From Neptuniibacter halophilus (GTDB taxonomy: Bacteria > Pseudomonadota > Gammaproteobacteria > Pseudomonadales > Balneatricaceae), in NCBI RefSeq assembly GCF_030295765.1, contig NZ_AP027292.1:3658001-3722000 (forward strand): a stretch of 64,000 nt of DNA, in the 5' to 3' direction. Made by a program: the position numbers and the translations under genes. This document shows positions 8,931 through 17,542 of the stretch, one piece after another (positions within the stretch are counted from its first letter, which is position 1; each line of letters begins with the position of its first letter). The notes under the pieces are model-generated. The model was not told the DNA's origin, did no database searches, and was given only the letters and a program-made list of their open reading frames with translations.

Positions 8931-9363
8931 TGCTGCGTCCTTTTCCTTTTTTCTTTTTCTTGCCTGACTCGATCAGCTCACCATGGATGCCAAGATAGGT
9001 GTCGATCCAGCACTGAATCGCTTCAGGCATCGGGGTTTCCAGTAACTGGTGCTCTCCATCCATAAAGGAAGCGGCATCATCCTGACTGGCAGTGATATGC
9101 ACGGGTGTCAGTTGTTCTTCTGCTTCGTCTTCGCTGCAAAGTACAAACAGGTGAGGGCGAACTGAATCCAGATTAAATCGATAGGCTGATCGTTCATCCC
9201 GATGCAGTTCGAGCTGCAGCGGGGTATATCCTGCAGTCTGATCCTGTACCGGCAGCAGCTCGCTTATCTTCCATCGCTTACTCTCCCAGCCGGCAACCTC
9301 AACGGTCTCTGCCGACAGGGCTACCTGAAGTGGCCAGCACTCAGACGTTCTCGCTTGGTTCAT
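8920..9363 (-). CDS. DUF3305-family protein of formate dehydrogenase loci
   Basis: A 147-residue protein with the DUF3305 pattern: an N-terminal WPLQVALSAETVEVAGWESKRW-type strand (about residues 10-32), LQLELHRDERSAYRFNL, then PHLFVLCSEDE, and a Lys-rich tail (KKKKKGKGRSSER). No signal peptide is present. Function is unknown. The family co-occurs with DUF3306, FdhD and Cys- or Sec-type formate dehydrogenases, so a maturation or assembly role is plausible. The ATG has a GGAG site. A near-consensus sigma54 promoter starts transcription about 40 bases upstream, so this gene leads the DUF3305-DUF3306 unit. Confidence 0.85.
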   Translation of the reverse strand: MNQARTSECWPLQVALSAETVEVAGWESKRWKISELLPVQDQTAGYTPLQLELHRDERSAYRFNLDSVRPHLFVLCSEDEAEEQLTPVHITASQDDAASFMDGEHQLLETPMPEAIQCWIDTYLGIHGELIESGKKKKKGKGRSSER

Positions 9364-9413
9364 CTATTTATCTCCGCCGTGTGAATCGTTGGATAGAGGT
9401 TAACGCTGGCTTC

Positions 9414-9430
9414 TGCAAAGGCCGGGCCAT
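9414..9430 (-). promoter_or_regulatory. Sigma54 promoter of DUF3305-DUF3306
   Basis: The minus strand reads ATGGCCCGGCCTTTGCA. GG (9428-9427) and GC (9416-9415) are exactly 10 bases apart, with TGGC, CG and TTGCA all matching the -24/-12 consensus. Only the C-for-A at the fifth conserved position and the leading A differ. The predicted transcription start is near 9403, 40 bases before the DUF3305 ATG. Confidence 0.75.
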
Positions 9431-9514
9431 ACATGGGAAAGCACGTAGTAGCAGGGAATAAGCACTGTTTTCGGATACCGGTTAGGGCAAAAGGAATCAG
9501 TAGAAATGCGATAT

Positions 9515-9529
9515 GGGACATTTTGACCC
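9515..9529. promoter_or_regulatory. Candidate enhancer site C (GGGACA-TTT-TGACCC)
   Basis: GGGACA (9515-9520), TTT, TGACCC (9524-9529), centred 95 bp upstream of the -24 element of the DUF3305 promoter. With its flank it matches site B before tupA at 14 of 15 positions (GGACATTWTGACCCA). It also lies between divergent DUF3305 and fdhD and could serve both. I saw no clear sigma54 element facing fdhD in the rest of this intergenic stretch (9364-9679). Confidence 0.55.
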
Positions 9530-9679
9530 ACCAGAAAATGAGCAGCCTGATCCTGTTTCGGGATAAATCAGGTGAAAGCCGTATCCGCTCAGGTGTTGAA
9601 TGGGCACCGGCAGCAAACCGGAACGGTTTTTGCTGTGACTGAGATAACAGGTTCGACCCTAAACCGTTTCGAGGTCCAC

Positions 9680-10540
9680 ATGAACAGCAACACCACTGAT
9701 CTGATTCTCAGCGCCGCCGCAACCGATCTGACTTACTCTGTCAGTGTCACGGATGAGCAGGGAGAGGAGCGACAGGTCCAGATCGCCTGCGAAAGGCCAC
9801 TTACCATCTACCTGAATAAACGGGAGATCGTCACCCTGATGACTTTAGGTGGCGATCCTGAAGCGCTGGTACTGGGCTATTTGCGTAATCAGGACTTTGT
9901 TCGCTGCCTGTCTGAGGTGAGGGCCATTCAGGTGGACTGGGAGGTCGAAGCAGCCGCAGTGGTCACCCATCGTGAACCTGAAGGACTCGAGGAAAAACTG
10001 CAGCAACGCACGGTAACCAGTGGCTGCGGTCAGGGAACGATGTTTGGCAACCTGATGGACAAACTGGCCGAAGTGCGGCTGCCGGAGGTGAGCATACGCC
10101 AGAGTACGATCTATGCGTTGCTGGAGAATCTGAACCGTCACAATGAGACCTATAAAAATGCCGGCGCCGTGCATGGTTGCGCCATCTGTGAAGGAGATCA
10201 GGTGGTTGCCTTTGTTGAAGATGTGGGCCGGCATAACGCGGTTGATACGCTGGCAGGAAGAATGTGGCTGGAGGGTATCAGTGCCGAGAACAAAGTGTTT
10301 TATACCACCGGGCGGTTAACATCGGAGATGGTTATTAAGGTCGCCCAGATGGGGATTCCTGTCCTGCTGTCGCGCTCCGGAGTAACTCAGATGGGGCTGG
10401 CGCTTGCCAGAGAGCTGGGGATTACCATGCTGGCCCGCGCTAAAGGCAGGCATTTCCTGCAATTCAGCGGTGCTGACCGCTTGTTGCTGGATGCCCGACC
10501 AGAGCCAAAGCTTAAATCCAGTGGAGGGAATAAGCGATGA
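9680..10540 (+). CDS. fdhD: FdhD, sulfur carrier/sulfurtransferase for formate dehydrogenase
   Basis: FdhD moves sulfur from the cysteine desulfurase to the bis-MGD cofactor, which is required for formate dehydrogenase activity. The 286-residue reading from ATG 9680 has the usual length. A GAGGT site lies just upstream, whereas the longer frame from GTG 9572 lacks one. The persulfide-loop region reads TSGCGQGTMFG. Conserved FdhD blocks follow: NAGAVHGCAICEGDQ, VEDVGRHNAVDTLAG, FYTTGRLTSEMVIKVAQMGI and LARAKGRHF. Divergent from the DUF3305/3306/FDH genes, with its end overlapping the next gene by 4 bp (ATGA). Confidence 0.95.
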   Translation: MNSNTTDLILSAAATDLTYSVSVTDEQGEERQVQIACERPLTIYLNKREIVTLMTLGGDPEALVLGYLRNQDFVRCLSEVRAIQVDWEVEAAAVVTHREPEGLEEKLQQRTVTSGCGQGTMFGNLMDKLAEVRLPEVSIRQSTIYALLENLNRHNETYKNAGAVHGCAICEGDQVVAFVEDVGRHNAVDTLAGRMWLEGISAENKVFYTTGRLTSEMVIKVAQMGIPVLLSRSGVTQMGLALARELGITMLARAKGRHFLQFSGADRLLLDARPEPKLKSSGGNKR

Positions 10541-11445
10541 GCGAGATGCCTCAGGCATTTATGAATGTACGCCAGTTGGCTGAGTACCTTCATCTGAATG
10601 AAAAGAAAGTCTATGCCATGGCAGCCGAAGGCGAGATTCCGGCAACCAAGCTCACCGGTAAATGGCTGTTTCCGAAATCACTGGTGGATCGCTGGTTACT
10701 GGAGAGCTGCCATAACGGCATGATGGCAGACCGTTTACTGCTTGCCGGCAGTGACGATCCCTTATTGCAGGCGGCGGCTAATCGCCTCACTCAGCAGTTG
10801 CGCACACAGGCACTGTTCAGCTACACAGTCACCGGTACTAAACTCGGCCTTGAGCTGCTGGCACAGGGGCATGCGGATGCCTGTGCGATTCACTGGGGCC
10901 GGGCGGAGGAGAGTGAAGTGCGCCATCCGGCATTATTGCAGCAATTCAGTCAGTCGCGACAGTGGATTCTGGTACACCTGTTCCGGCGGAGTCAGGGGCT
11001 GATTGTTCGCAATATGGATCTGCCACGACTGAATGACCCGGATCAGGCGCTGGATTACAGCACCCGCTGGGTTGTCCGGCAGGAAGGTGCCGGATCACAG
11101 CGCTTCCTGAACGAATGGCTGGCGTCGCAGGCGTTCCCGCTGGATCGGCTCACCGTTGGCAGCACAGCGTTTTCTGAGCGGGAAGTTGCGTCGCTGATTG
11201 CCAAGGGGGAGGCTGATATCGGCCCGGGCACCTTAAGTGCAGCCAGAGAGTTTGGTCTCGGCTTTATCCCGGTCTGCGATGAGAGCTTTGATCTGGTTGT
11301 GCCGCGCAATGTGTATTTCCGGCGTTTACTGCAGCAGTTGTTTGAGTTTTTCCAGAGCAGTGAAGGGTTGAGTCTGGCCCAGCAACTGCAGGGGTATGAC
11401 CTAAGTAACTGCGGCCGTCTGATATGGAGTGCTGATCCGGGCTAG
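10537..11445 (+). CDS. HTH regulator with periplasmic-binding-like (oxyanion-sensing) domain
   Basis: A 302-residue protein. Residues about 8-55 form an excisionase/MerR-like helix-turn-helix (MNVRQLAEYLHLNEKKVYAM, then GEIPATKLTGKWLFPKSLVDRW). Residues about 70-290 resemble the PBP-like domain of molybdate/tungstate-sensing regulators (VTGTKLGLELLAQGHADACA, VRQEGAGSQRF, GEADIGPGTLSAAREFGLGF). It is translationally coupled to fdhD and sits near a tungstate transporter, so it probably senses cytoplasmic oxyanion or cofactor status. The ligand and target promoters are not visible. It ends 4 bp past the stop of the convergent sensor kinase gene. Confidence 0.85.
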   Translation: MSEMPQAFMNVRQLAEYLHLNEKKVYAMAAEGEIPATKLTGKWLFPKSLVDRWLLESCHNGMMADRLLLAGSDDPLLQAAANRLTQQLRTQALFSYTVTGTKLGLELLAQGHADACAIHWGRAEESEVRHPALLQQFSQSRQWILVHLFRRSQGLIVRNMDLPRLNDPDQALDYSTRWVVRQEGAGSQRFLNEWLASQAFPLDRLTVGSTAFSEREVASLIAKGEADIGPGTLSAAREFGLGFIPVCDESFDLVVPRNVYFRRLLQQLFEFFQSSEGLSLAQQLQGYDLSNCGRLIWSADPG

Positions 11446-13550
11446 CTACTCACCGCCCGGCGATTGGTGCGCTCTGCCTGCGCCAGACCATCAAGAATGC
11501 CGCCCAGACTTCCGTCACGGGTCGTTGCCTCGGCTTCGGATCGCAGGAATACACTGAAGCAGCTACCCTGACCGGGTTCAGAGCTGACCTGAATATCTCC
11601 GCCGTGGCGGCGGATAATGCCGTAGCTGACAGAAAGCCCCAGCCCGGTGCCACTTTTCTTGGTGGTGAAGAAGGGGTCAAAGATCTTTTTCATATGCTCA
11701 GGGCTGATTCCCTTGCCATGGTCGCGCACTTCAATAACAGCGCCGATCGTCGTTTCACCTTCAGTCCAGTTACGGGTGCTGAGGTAAACCCTGCCGGGGC
11801 CTTCCAGTGCGTGGCTGGCATTAAGAATCAGGTTAACCAGCACCTGCTGGACCTGTTGCACATTGACCTCAACCGGGCAATCGGCCGTGAACGATTTGAC
11901 GACCTCAACCTGTTGCTTTTCCAGTGCATGAGAGACCAGCAGCAGGGTGTCATTAATGATCCGCTCCACCTGAAGGGACTCATAGCTATCGACATAGTGG
12001 CCGGGACGACTGTACTGCAGCAGGTTATTGATCAGCGAGCGGATGCGGTAGACCTGCTGAATCACCATATCAACCTCAGCCTGCGCGGGGGCCACGGCCT
12101 CACCAAGTTCAGCAACGAGCAGATCCATGTTACCGAGAATAACCGCAGCAGGATTATTTATCTCATGCGCAATGCCTGCGGTGAGCTCACCAAGCACGGC
12201 CAGTTTTTCTTTGTCTAACAACTGCTTACGTGTGTTTTTTAATAATCTAATATGTTCTTTCAAGGCGTCTGTGCGGCGCCTGAGTGACAGGGTACGCTGT
12301 TCAACCTGAGCTTCGAGCTGATCGTTAGCCTGTCGGATTTCAAGCTCTCGCTGCTCCAGAAGGTCCAGCATAATATCGAACTGTTCTGCCAGTTCTACCA
12401 GCTCATCAGCACTGTCGAGACGGCCAATGCGCGGGTGGTTTTCACCGTTGCGCACCGATGTCACAACGGAGTGAATTTTGTGCAGCGGACGCAGCAGCAG
12501 GTTGGTGTGCTTATAGATCAGTACCGCAGATACCAGCATAATCAGGGCGATAAACGTCCCCGATTCAATCAGCGTCTTATAGTAGATCTTAGTGAAGGGG
12601 GCCTCAGTAAAACCTGCATAGATCATTCCGGCTTTTTTATTATTAAAATCGAGCAGCGGCTTGTAAGCAGAGATATACCAGTCGTTGACCACGAAGGCGC
12701 GATCGATCCAGGTTTCACCTTTAATCAGCACTTCTTTGCGCACTTCGGCGGAAACACGGGTACCAATGGCACGCTCCTTCAGCGAAAGCTGACCACCCGC
12801 GTGTCCGCTTTCCAGATTCTGCGGCACATTCGTACTGATGCGAACGTCATCCAGGAACAGGGTCACCGTCCCGATACCGTCTTCGGGCAGGGTGCCGTCG
12901 CCGTATACCAGATCACGGATTCTGTCGACCGCACTGGTGGTGTTGTTGAGAATCATGCCGGAGTCCAGAACCCCGATGAGCTCATCAAAATCGTTGCTGA
13001 CCGGTACCAGTGCACGCAGCACCATGGAGCGCTCCTCGACCTGCCGTTTAGTCGGGATGGCATGGGGTGTATCAATCAGGTGGATGCGGCCTCGATCGCC
13101 AAGCCCCATCTGTATCTGATTCAGTTCAGTTGCAGGAAGCACGGTAATACCGTGCAGATTCTCCTGTTGCAGCAGGCGTTCGGTGAGCTTTGTCAGCGAG
13201 GGTTCTTCCAGATGCTGCAACTCATTCGCAGGGATGAAGCGCAGGAAATCAAAATTGCGACTGAGCTTTACCTCATGCAACTGGGATTGCAGGGCAATCT
13301 GGTTATTCTGCTTAAGATTGGTACGAAACTCATAGCTGTTACTCAACTGAACAAGAATGCTTTCCTGCTCCTGCTGCATAAAGTCCAGCGTACCACTGGC
13401 CACCGACAGGTCGGCACTGACCTTCATATAAAGTTGTCTGTCGGTATAACTGGTGGTCCAGTAGGCCGCCATCAGGGCAAAGCCCATGGCTGTCAGTAAC
13501 AGCGGCAACAGCGTCAGCAATAACAGCTTATGGCGCAGTGAGTTACGCAT
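11442..13550 (-). CDS. Membrane sensor histidine kinase, partner of the sigma54 response regulator
   Basis: A 702-residue sensor. TM1 is at about residues 8-30, then a large periplasmic cache-like region (about 35-325, including RTNLKQNN and FVVNDWYISAYKPL), TM2 (about 327-346), HAMP, a coiled coil rich in Leu/Arg/Gln, HisKA (GELTAGIAHEINNPAAVILG, His462) and HATPase (KGISPEHMKKIFDPFFTTK, TGLGLSVSYGI). The start was placed at ATG 13550, which has AAGGA upstream and leaves 10 bp after the regulator gene. The alternative TTG at 13571 would overlap it. The signal is unknown; formate, tungstate or an electron-transport cue are guesses from context. Confidence 0.9.
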   Translation of the reverse strand: MRNSLRHKLLLLTLLPLLLTAMGFALMAAYWTTSYTDRQLYMKVSADLSVASGTLDFMQQEQESILVQLSNSYEFRTNLKQNNQIALQSQLHEVKLSRNFDFLRFIPANELQHLEEPSLTKLTERLLQQENLHGITVLPATELNQIQMGLGDRGRIHLIDTPHAIPTKRQVEERSMVLRALVPVSNDFDELIGVLDSGMILNNTTSAVDRIRDLVYGDGTLPEDGIGTVTLFLDDVRISTNVPQNLESGHAGGQLSLKERAIGTRVSAEVRKEVLIKGETWIDRAFVVNDWYISAYKPLLDFNNKKAGMIYAGFTEAPFTKIYYKTLIESGTFIALIMLVSAVLIYKHTNLLLRPLHKIHSVVTSVRNGENHPRIGRLDSADELVELAEQFDIMLDLLEQRELEIRQANDQLEAQVEQRTLSLRRRTDALKEHIRLLKNTRKQLLDKEKLAVLGELTAGIAHEINNPAAVILGNMDLLVAELGEAVAPAQAEVDMVIQQVYRIRSLINNLLQYSRPGHYVDSYESLQVERIINDTLLLVSHALEKQQVEVVKSFTADCPVEVNVQQVQQVLVNLILNASHALEGPGRVYLSTRNWTEGETTIGAVIEVRDHGKGISPEHMKKIFDPFFTTKKSGTGLGLSVSYGIIRRHGGDIQVSSEPGQGSCFSVFLRSEAEATTRDGSLGGILDGLAQAERTNRRAVSS

Positions 13551-13560
13551 CTTCCGTCCT

Positions 13561-14943
13561 TTACGATTCAAGCGGCTCAGCTTGTTCCTGCTGCGACCAG
13601 GCGGCGAGTTTCCGATCCAGTGTCTTACGCGAAACCCCCAGCTCCCGGGCAGAGGAGGATTTATTACCCTGATGTTGCTCCAGCGTCAGGAGGATATGAT
13701 GCTTCTCTACCTCTTCCAGACTCCAGCCGGCAAAACTGCCACAGGCTTTCGGCCCGGAATCATCCTGTTCACGGAAATAATCCGCTGGCAGTTTGCCCAG
13801 CAGAATGCAGCGTTCAATCAGGTTTTTCAGTTCGCGAATATTACCGGCCCAACTGTAGGCCTGCATCGCCTTCAGATCATCATGGCTGAAGGGAATAGGG
13901 GTGAGGCCCAGCTCACGGGAGAGTTTGACTGAAAAATGATGAATCAGATCGGGCAGGTCCTCTCTGCGATCCCGCAAGGGGGGCAGGGTAATGCTGAGGA
14001 CATTGAGCCGATAGTAGAGATCTTCGCGGAAGCGGCCGGCGGCAACCTCCTCTTTAAGGTTCCGGTTGGTCGCTGCGATAATGCGGACATCCACGCTCAC
14101 TTCCTGTTCACTGCCTACCGGGCGTACTGCTTTTAGTTCGAGTGCGCGCAACAACTTAGCCTGCATCAGCAGCGGAATCTCACCCACTTCATCGAGGAAC
14201 AGCGTGCCACCGGCAGCAAAATTGAACAGGCCCTCGCGGGACCGGTTGGCACCGGTAAAAGCCCCTTTCGTATGGCCAAACAGTTCGGCTTCCAGCAGAT
14301 CCGGGGAGATGGCGCCACAGTTAACCGGCACAAAAGGGCCACTGCGGTTGCTCAGTTGATGCAGCATACGTGCTGCAAGCTCTTTGCCGGTTCCGGTTTC
14401 GCCCTCAATCAGCACCGCAGAAGGCGTACTGGCAACCCGATGGATAACATCGAGCACCTGCTGTATAGCCGGGCTGCTGCCGATCATATCGGTGGTGGGG
14501 AAGGCGTTTTCCACTTCTCGGCGCAGCACAAAGTTAGTGCGTTCAATCGAGCGTCTCTCAAGGCAGCGATCAACTGCATTCATCATCTGCTCGAGGCGGA
14601 ACGGTTTCAGGATAAAATCAGAGGCACCCACCCGCAGCGCCTGTATGGCTGTTTCCAGATCCGCATAGGCGGTCATAAAGATCAGGTCGCTGCGGCGATT
14701 GCAATCTTCCAGTGCTTCATGCCACTCCATCCCGGAACGCCCCGGCAGCTTGATATCAACAATCAGCAGATCGAAATGACAGCGCTTACGCAGCTCTTCT
14801 GCCTCTTCAACACTCTCTGCCGTTTCCACCAGAGCGAAGCGTTTGCTCATCGCTTTTTGCAGAAAGCTTCGCATGCCGGGTTCATCATCGACGATAAGCA
14901 CTGAAGCTGCGGGTATATTGCTGACACCTGCGGGTGAATTCAT
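13561..14943 (-). CDS. NtrC-family sigma54-dependent response regulator
   Basis: A 460-residue activator. It has a receiver domain (phospho-acceptor Asp63 in IVDIKLPG), an AAA+ domain with Walker A GETGTGKE, the sigma54-contact loop [21 protein letters not shown] and the [14 protein letters not shown] block, and a C-terminal Fis-type HTH ([20 protein letters not shown]). It drives sigma54-RNA polymerase from upstream enhancers. It is transcribed before its kinase gene and divergently from tupA, whose leader carries a near-perfect sigma54 promoter and two copies of a palindrome. The same palindrome occurs before DUF3305 and the FDH operon, so these are the likely targets (inference). Confidence 0.93.
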   Translation of the reverse strand: MNSPAGVSNIPAASVLIVDDEPGMRSFLQKAMSKRFALVETAESVEEAEELRKRCHFDLLIVDIKLPGRSGMEWHEALEDCNRRSDLIFMTAYADLETAIQALRVGASDFILKPFRLEQMMNAVDRCLERRSIERTNFVLRREVENAFPTTDMIGSSPAIQQVLDVIHRVASTPSAVLIEGETGTGKELAARMLHQLSNRSGPFVPVNCGAISPDLLEAELFGHTKGAFTGANRSREGLFNFAAGGTLFLDEVGEIPLLMQAKLLRALELKAVRPVGSEQEVSVDVRIIAATNRNLKEEVAAGRFREDLYYRLNVLSITLPPLRDRREDLPDLIHHFSVKLSRELGLTPIPFSHDDLKAMQAYSWAGNIRELKNLIERCILLGKLPADYFREQDDSGPKACGSFAGWSLEEVEKHHILLTLEQHQGNKSSSARELGVSRKTLDRKLAAWSQQEQAEPLES

Positions 14944-15005
14944 ATCCGTCCTAATCTATAGAAATAACCAGTAAAGAAGGCCCGGGCAAAATAATCGGTA
15001 CAGCT

Positions 15006-15050
15006 GAGACAAAATGTCCTGCTCCGGGTTGCGCAAGGACATTATGACCC
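15006..15050. promoter_or_regulatory. Paired candidate enhancer sites A and B upstream of tupA
   Basis: Site A is GAGACA-AAA-TGTCCT (15006-15020) and site B is AGGACA-TTA-TGACCC (15036-15050), 30 bp centre to centre, about three helical turns. They lie 140-170 bp upstream of the tupA -24 element and about 65-105 bp upstream of the response regulator gene. They may therefore act both as tupA enhancer and for autoregulation. In the rest of 14944-15284, I saw only two ATTGCGA copies near 15061 and 15084 and no sigma54 site facing the regulator gene. Confidence 0.55.
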
Positions 15051-15180
15051 ACGATTGAGGATTGCGAGATACGACTATTGTTTCATTGCGACCCAGTCAT
15101 CTCTCTGCTGCCGGGTTATGCCCCATAAAAAAGCAGGGGATTATAGAATGTTTGCACCATAAATGGGCAGAAAAGGCAGT

Positions 15181-15197
15181 TTGGCACTCTTATTGCT
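15181..15197 (+). promoter_or_regulatory. Sigma54 promoter of tupABC-mobAB-moeA
   Basis: TTGGCACTCTTATTGCT matches the -24/-12 consensus YTGGCACG-N4-TTGCW at all but one fixed position. GG (15183-15184) and GC (15195-15196) are 10 bases apart. The predicted start is near 15208, giving a leader of about 75 bases before the tupA ATG. Confidence 0.85.
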
Positions 15198-15284
15198 GAT
15201 ATAGCGTTTCATAGCGGCCTGGTGCCCGGCAAGTCTACCGGACAGGGCTGTCACTGTGCATAACATCAGAAAAAGGAATTGAAC

Positions 15285-16112
15285 ATGAAAAAGTGGATCG
15301 CCGCAGCGCTCTCAACAGCCGTACTGGCAACCAGCAGTGTAACCCATGCCGCGGAAGAGCAGATCATTCGCCTGGCAACCACCACCAGCACTTATAACTC
15401 CGGGCTGCTGGATAAACTGCTGCCTGTGTTTGAGAAAAAGCACAATGCCAAGGTACAGGTAATTGCGGTGGGCACGGGTAAAGCGCTGCGCATGGGTCAG
15501 GCAGGTGATGTTGATGTGGTGATGACACACGCACCCAAAGCAGAGAAAAAATTCGTCACTGAGGGGTACGGCGTTAACCCGAAAAGCGTGATGTATAACG
15601 ATTTCGTTGTAGTCGGCCCGGAATCTGATCCTGCTAACATCGCAGGCAAAGGAGATGTATCAGAAGCGCTGGCTGCCATTGCTGAAGCCGATGCTAATTT
15701 CATCTCCCGTGGTGATGACTCAGGCACCCATAAAAAAGAGCGTTCTCTCTGGGCTGCAACCTCCCGGGGCAGTGAGTTTGCTAACTATAAAGAAGTCGGG
15801 CAGGGCATGGGTAAAGTGCTGCAGATCGCGGATGAGCTGAATGGTTACACCCTGACAGACCGCGGTACATGGCTGGCCTATGAAGACCGTCTGCGTCTTA
15901 AATTGCTGGTTCAGGGCGATAAGCGCCTATTCAACCCTTACCAGATCATTCAGGTAAACCCGGCTAACCATAACGGCCTTAACGTTAATGGCGGCAAACA
16001 GCTTTCTGACTGGTTCGTTTCCGCTGAAGGTCAGCAGATGATTAATGATTTCCGGATCAAAGGCAAAGCCCTGTTCCATGGCTCTGCTCAGCCAGCAGTA
16101 GCGAATAACTGA
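15285..16112 (+). CDS. tupA: Tungstate ABC transporter, periplasmic binding protein TupA
   Basis: A 275-residue periplasmic protein with a Sec signal peptide (cut after THA near residue 22). It carries the TupA hallmark TTTSTYNSGLLDKLLP close to the mature N-terminus, then GDVDVVMTHAPKAEK, SRGDDSGTHKKE and LTDRGTWLAYEDRL. TupA proteins bind tungstate with very high affinity and prefer it to molybdate. The start was set at ATG 15285, with AAAAGGAA upstream; an in-frame TTG two codons earlier is unlikely. It is the first gene of a probable tupABC-mobAB-moeA operon behind a sigma54 promoter. Confidence 0.95.
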   Translation: MKKWIAAALSTAVLATSSVTHAAEEQIIRLATTTSTYNSGLLDKLLPVFEKKHNAKVQVIAVGTGKALRMGQAGDVDVVMTHAPKAEKKFVTEGYGVNPKSVMYNDFVVVGPESDPANIAGKGDVSEALAAIAEADANFISRGDDSGTHKKERSLWAATSRGSEFANYKEVGQGMGKVLQIADELNGYTLTDRGTWLAYEDRLRLKLLVQGDKRLFNPYQIIQVNPANHNGLNVNGGKQLSDWFVSAEGQQMINDFRIKGKALFHGSAQPAVANN

Positions 16113-16132
16113 GCGGAACAGTAGCTGTAGTA

Positions 16133-16834
16133 ATGCAAGATAATCTGCTTGAAACAACACTGGTAGCACTGCAGTTGCTGTTCAGTCTGGACGCGGATCT
16201 GTGGGACATCATTGGTGTCTCCTTCCGCGTCTCGCTGATTGCGATTACTGCGGCTACTGTGCCCGCTATTCTGGTGGGCTTTTTCCTTGCCCTGTGCGAA
16301 TTCCGGGGCAGGACGGCGGTCATCGCTGTTTTTAATGCACTGATGGCTGTGCCGACGGTAGTCGTCGGCCTGACCCTCTACCTTCTTTTGTCCCGTAGCG
16401 GGCCGTTTGGTGAGCTGCATCTGCTGTTTACCCAGCCAGCCATGGTCATCGGTCAGATGATGCTGGCGTTTCCGTTACTGGTATGTATGAGCCATTCCGC
16501 ATTTCAGGCGATTGACCGGCGCGCCTGGGAAACCGCCAGAACCTTAGGCGCCAGCGGGCTCATGGCAGCGGTAACCCTGATGCGCGAGGCGCGTTTTGCG
16601 CTGCTGGCTGCGATAGTCGCGGCGTTTGGCCGGGTTATCTCAGAGGTGGGTTGTTCAATGATGGTGGGCGGAAACATTATGAGTTACACCCGTAATATCC
16701 CCACTGCTATCGCACTGGAGACTAGCAAAGGTATGTTCGCTCAGGGGATCGCTCTGGGTCTGGTATTGCTGCTGCTGGCCCTGTTTTTAAACTTTATCCT
16801 GGCCTCCGTGCGGGGTAAGGGAAATCTGGTATAG
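16133..16834 (+). CDS. tupB: Tungstate ABC transporter permease TupB
   Basis: A 233-residue inner-membrane permease with about five hydrophobic segments. The EAA-type coupling loop reads WETARTLGASGLMAAVTLMR, followed by GRVISEVGCSMMVGGNIM, typical of TupB/WtpB permeases. It forms the channel for tungstate with TupA and TupC. It starts 20 bp after tupA and is followed by tupC after 30 bp, so it is co-transcribed. Confidence 0.93.
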   Translation: MQDNLLETTLVALQLLFSLDADLWDIIGVSFRVSLIAITAATVPAILVGFFLALCEFRGRTAVIAVFNALMAVPTVVVGLTLYLLLSRSGPFGELHLLFTQPAMVIGQMMLAFPLLVCMSHSAFQAIDRRAWETARTLGASGLMAAVTLMREARFALLAAIVAAFGRVISEVGCSMMVGGNIMSYTRNIPTAIALETSKGMFAQGIALGLVLLLLALFLNFILASVRGKGNLV

Positions 16835-16864
16835 AACTGTCCTGTGGGGCACTGGAGTTAAGTG

Positions 16865-17542
16865 ATGAATCTGGAACTGAGTGCGCGTAATCTGACCAAG
16901 CGTTTTGGTCAGCGGCAACTGTTTGCGATTGAGCAACTGACCCTGCGCCAGGGGGAGAGTGTTCACCTCAACGGTGATAATGGTGTCGGAAAGACCACTT
17001 TGATGAAAATTCTGGCGGGTTTGGATAAGCCCTGCAGTGGTAAAGTTGCTATAACACCTGACAGTAACCAGCGCTGGCTCAGGCGTTTACACCCCAAGGT
17101 CGTGTATCTGCACCAGACACCTTATATTTTTTCCGGTACAGTGGCCGATAATCTGGCCTATGGCCTGAAGCTACGGGGCTGCCCGGGGCGGGAGATCCGC
17201 CATTGGGTAGAACGGGCACTGGACTGGGCCGAGCTGAAACAGCTTCGTGATCAGGCCGCGCACAGTCTGTCCGGCGGAGAAAAGCAGCGACTGGCGCTGG
17301 CCCGTGCCTGGGTGCTGCAGCCGGGGTTGCTGTTTCTTGATGAGCCAACCGCAAACCTTGACCGTCACTCGGTTAATAATGTGGCGGCTCTGGTCGGGGA
17401 TCTTCTGGATAATGGCACCGCGATTATGGTCTCGAGCCACCAGTCAAACCCGGTTACCCGGCTCTGCCAGCGCAGCCTGTTACTGGCTGATGGCGAGCTG
17501 ACTGAATCGCAACAACTGAATGAGACTCCGCTATATGCATAG
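16865..17542 (+). CDS. tupC: Tungstate ABC transporter ATPase TupC
   Basis: A 225-residue ATP-binding subunit. Walker A reads NGDNGVGKTTLMK (about residues 36-48), the Q-loop region is VVYLHQTPYIFSGTV, the signature is SLSGGEKQRLALARAW and Walker B is LLFLDEPTANLD, with the switch His in SSHQ. It powers tungstate import through TupB. ATG 16865 is preferred over GTG 16862 from the spacing to GGAG. The gene overlaps the mobA-mobB start, consistent with coupling of uptake and cofactor synthesis. Confidence 0.93.
   Translation: MNLELSARNLTKRFGQRQLFAIEQLTLRQGESVHLNGDNGVGKTTLMKILAGLDKPCSGKVAITPDSNQRWLRRLHPKVVYLHQTPYIFSGTVADNLAYGLKLRGCPGREIRHWVERALDWAELKQLRDQAAHSLSGGEKQRLALARAWVLQPGLLFLDEPTANLDRHSVNNVAALVGDLLDNGTAIMVSSHQSNPVTRLCQRSLLLADGELTESQQLNETPLYA

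Noticed and set aside
12435..13499. 354-codon plus-strand open frame opposite the sensor kinase
   Set aside because: The kinase frame has HAMP, HisKA and HATPase motifs; the opposite frame has none.
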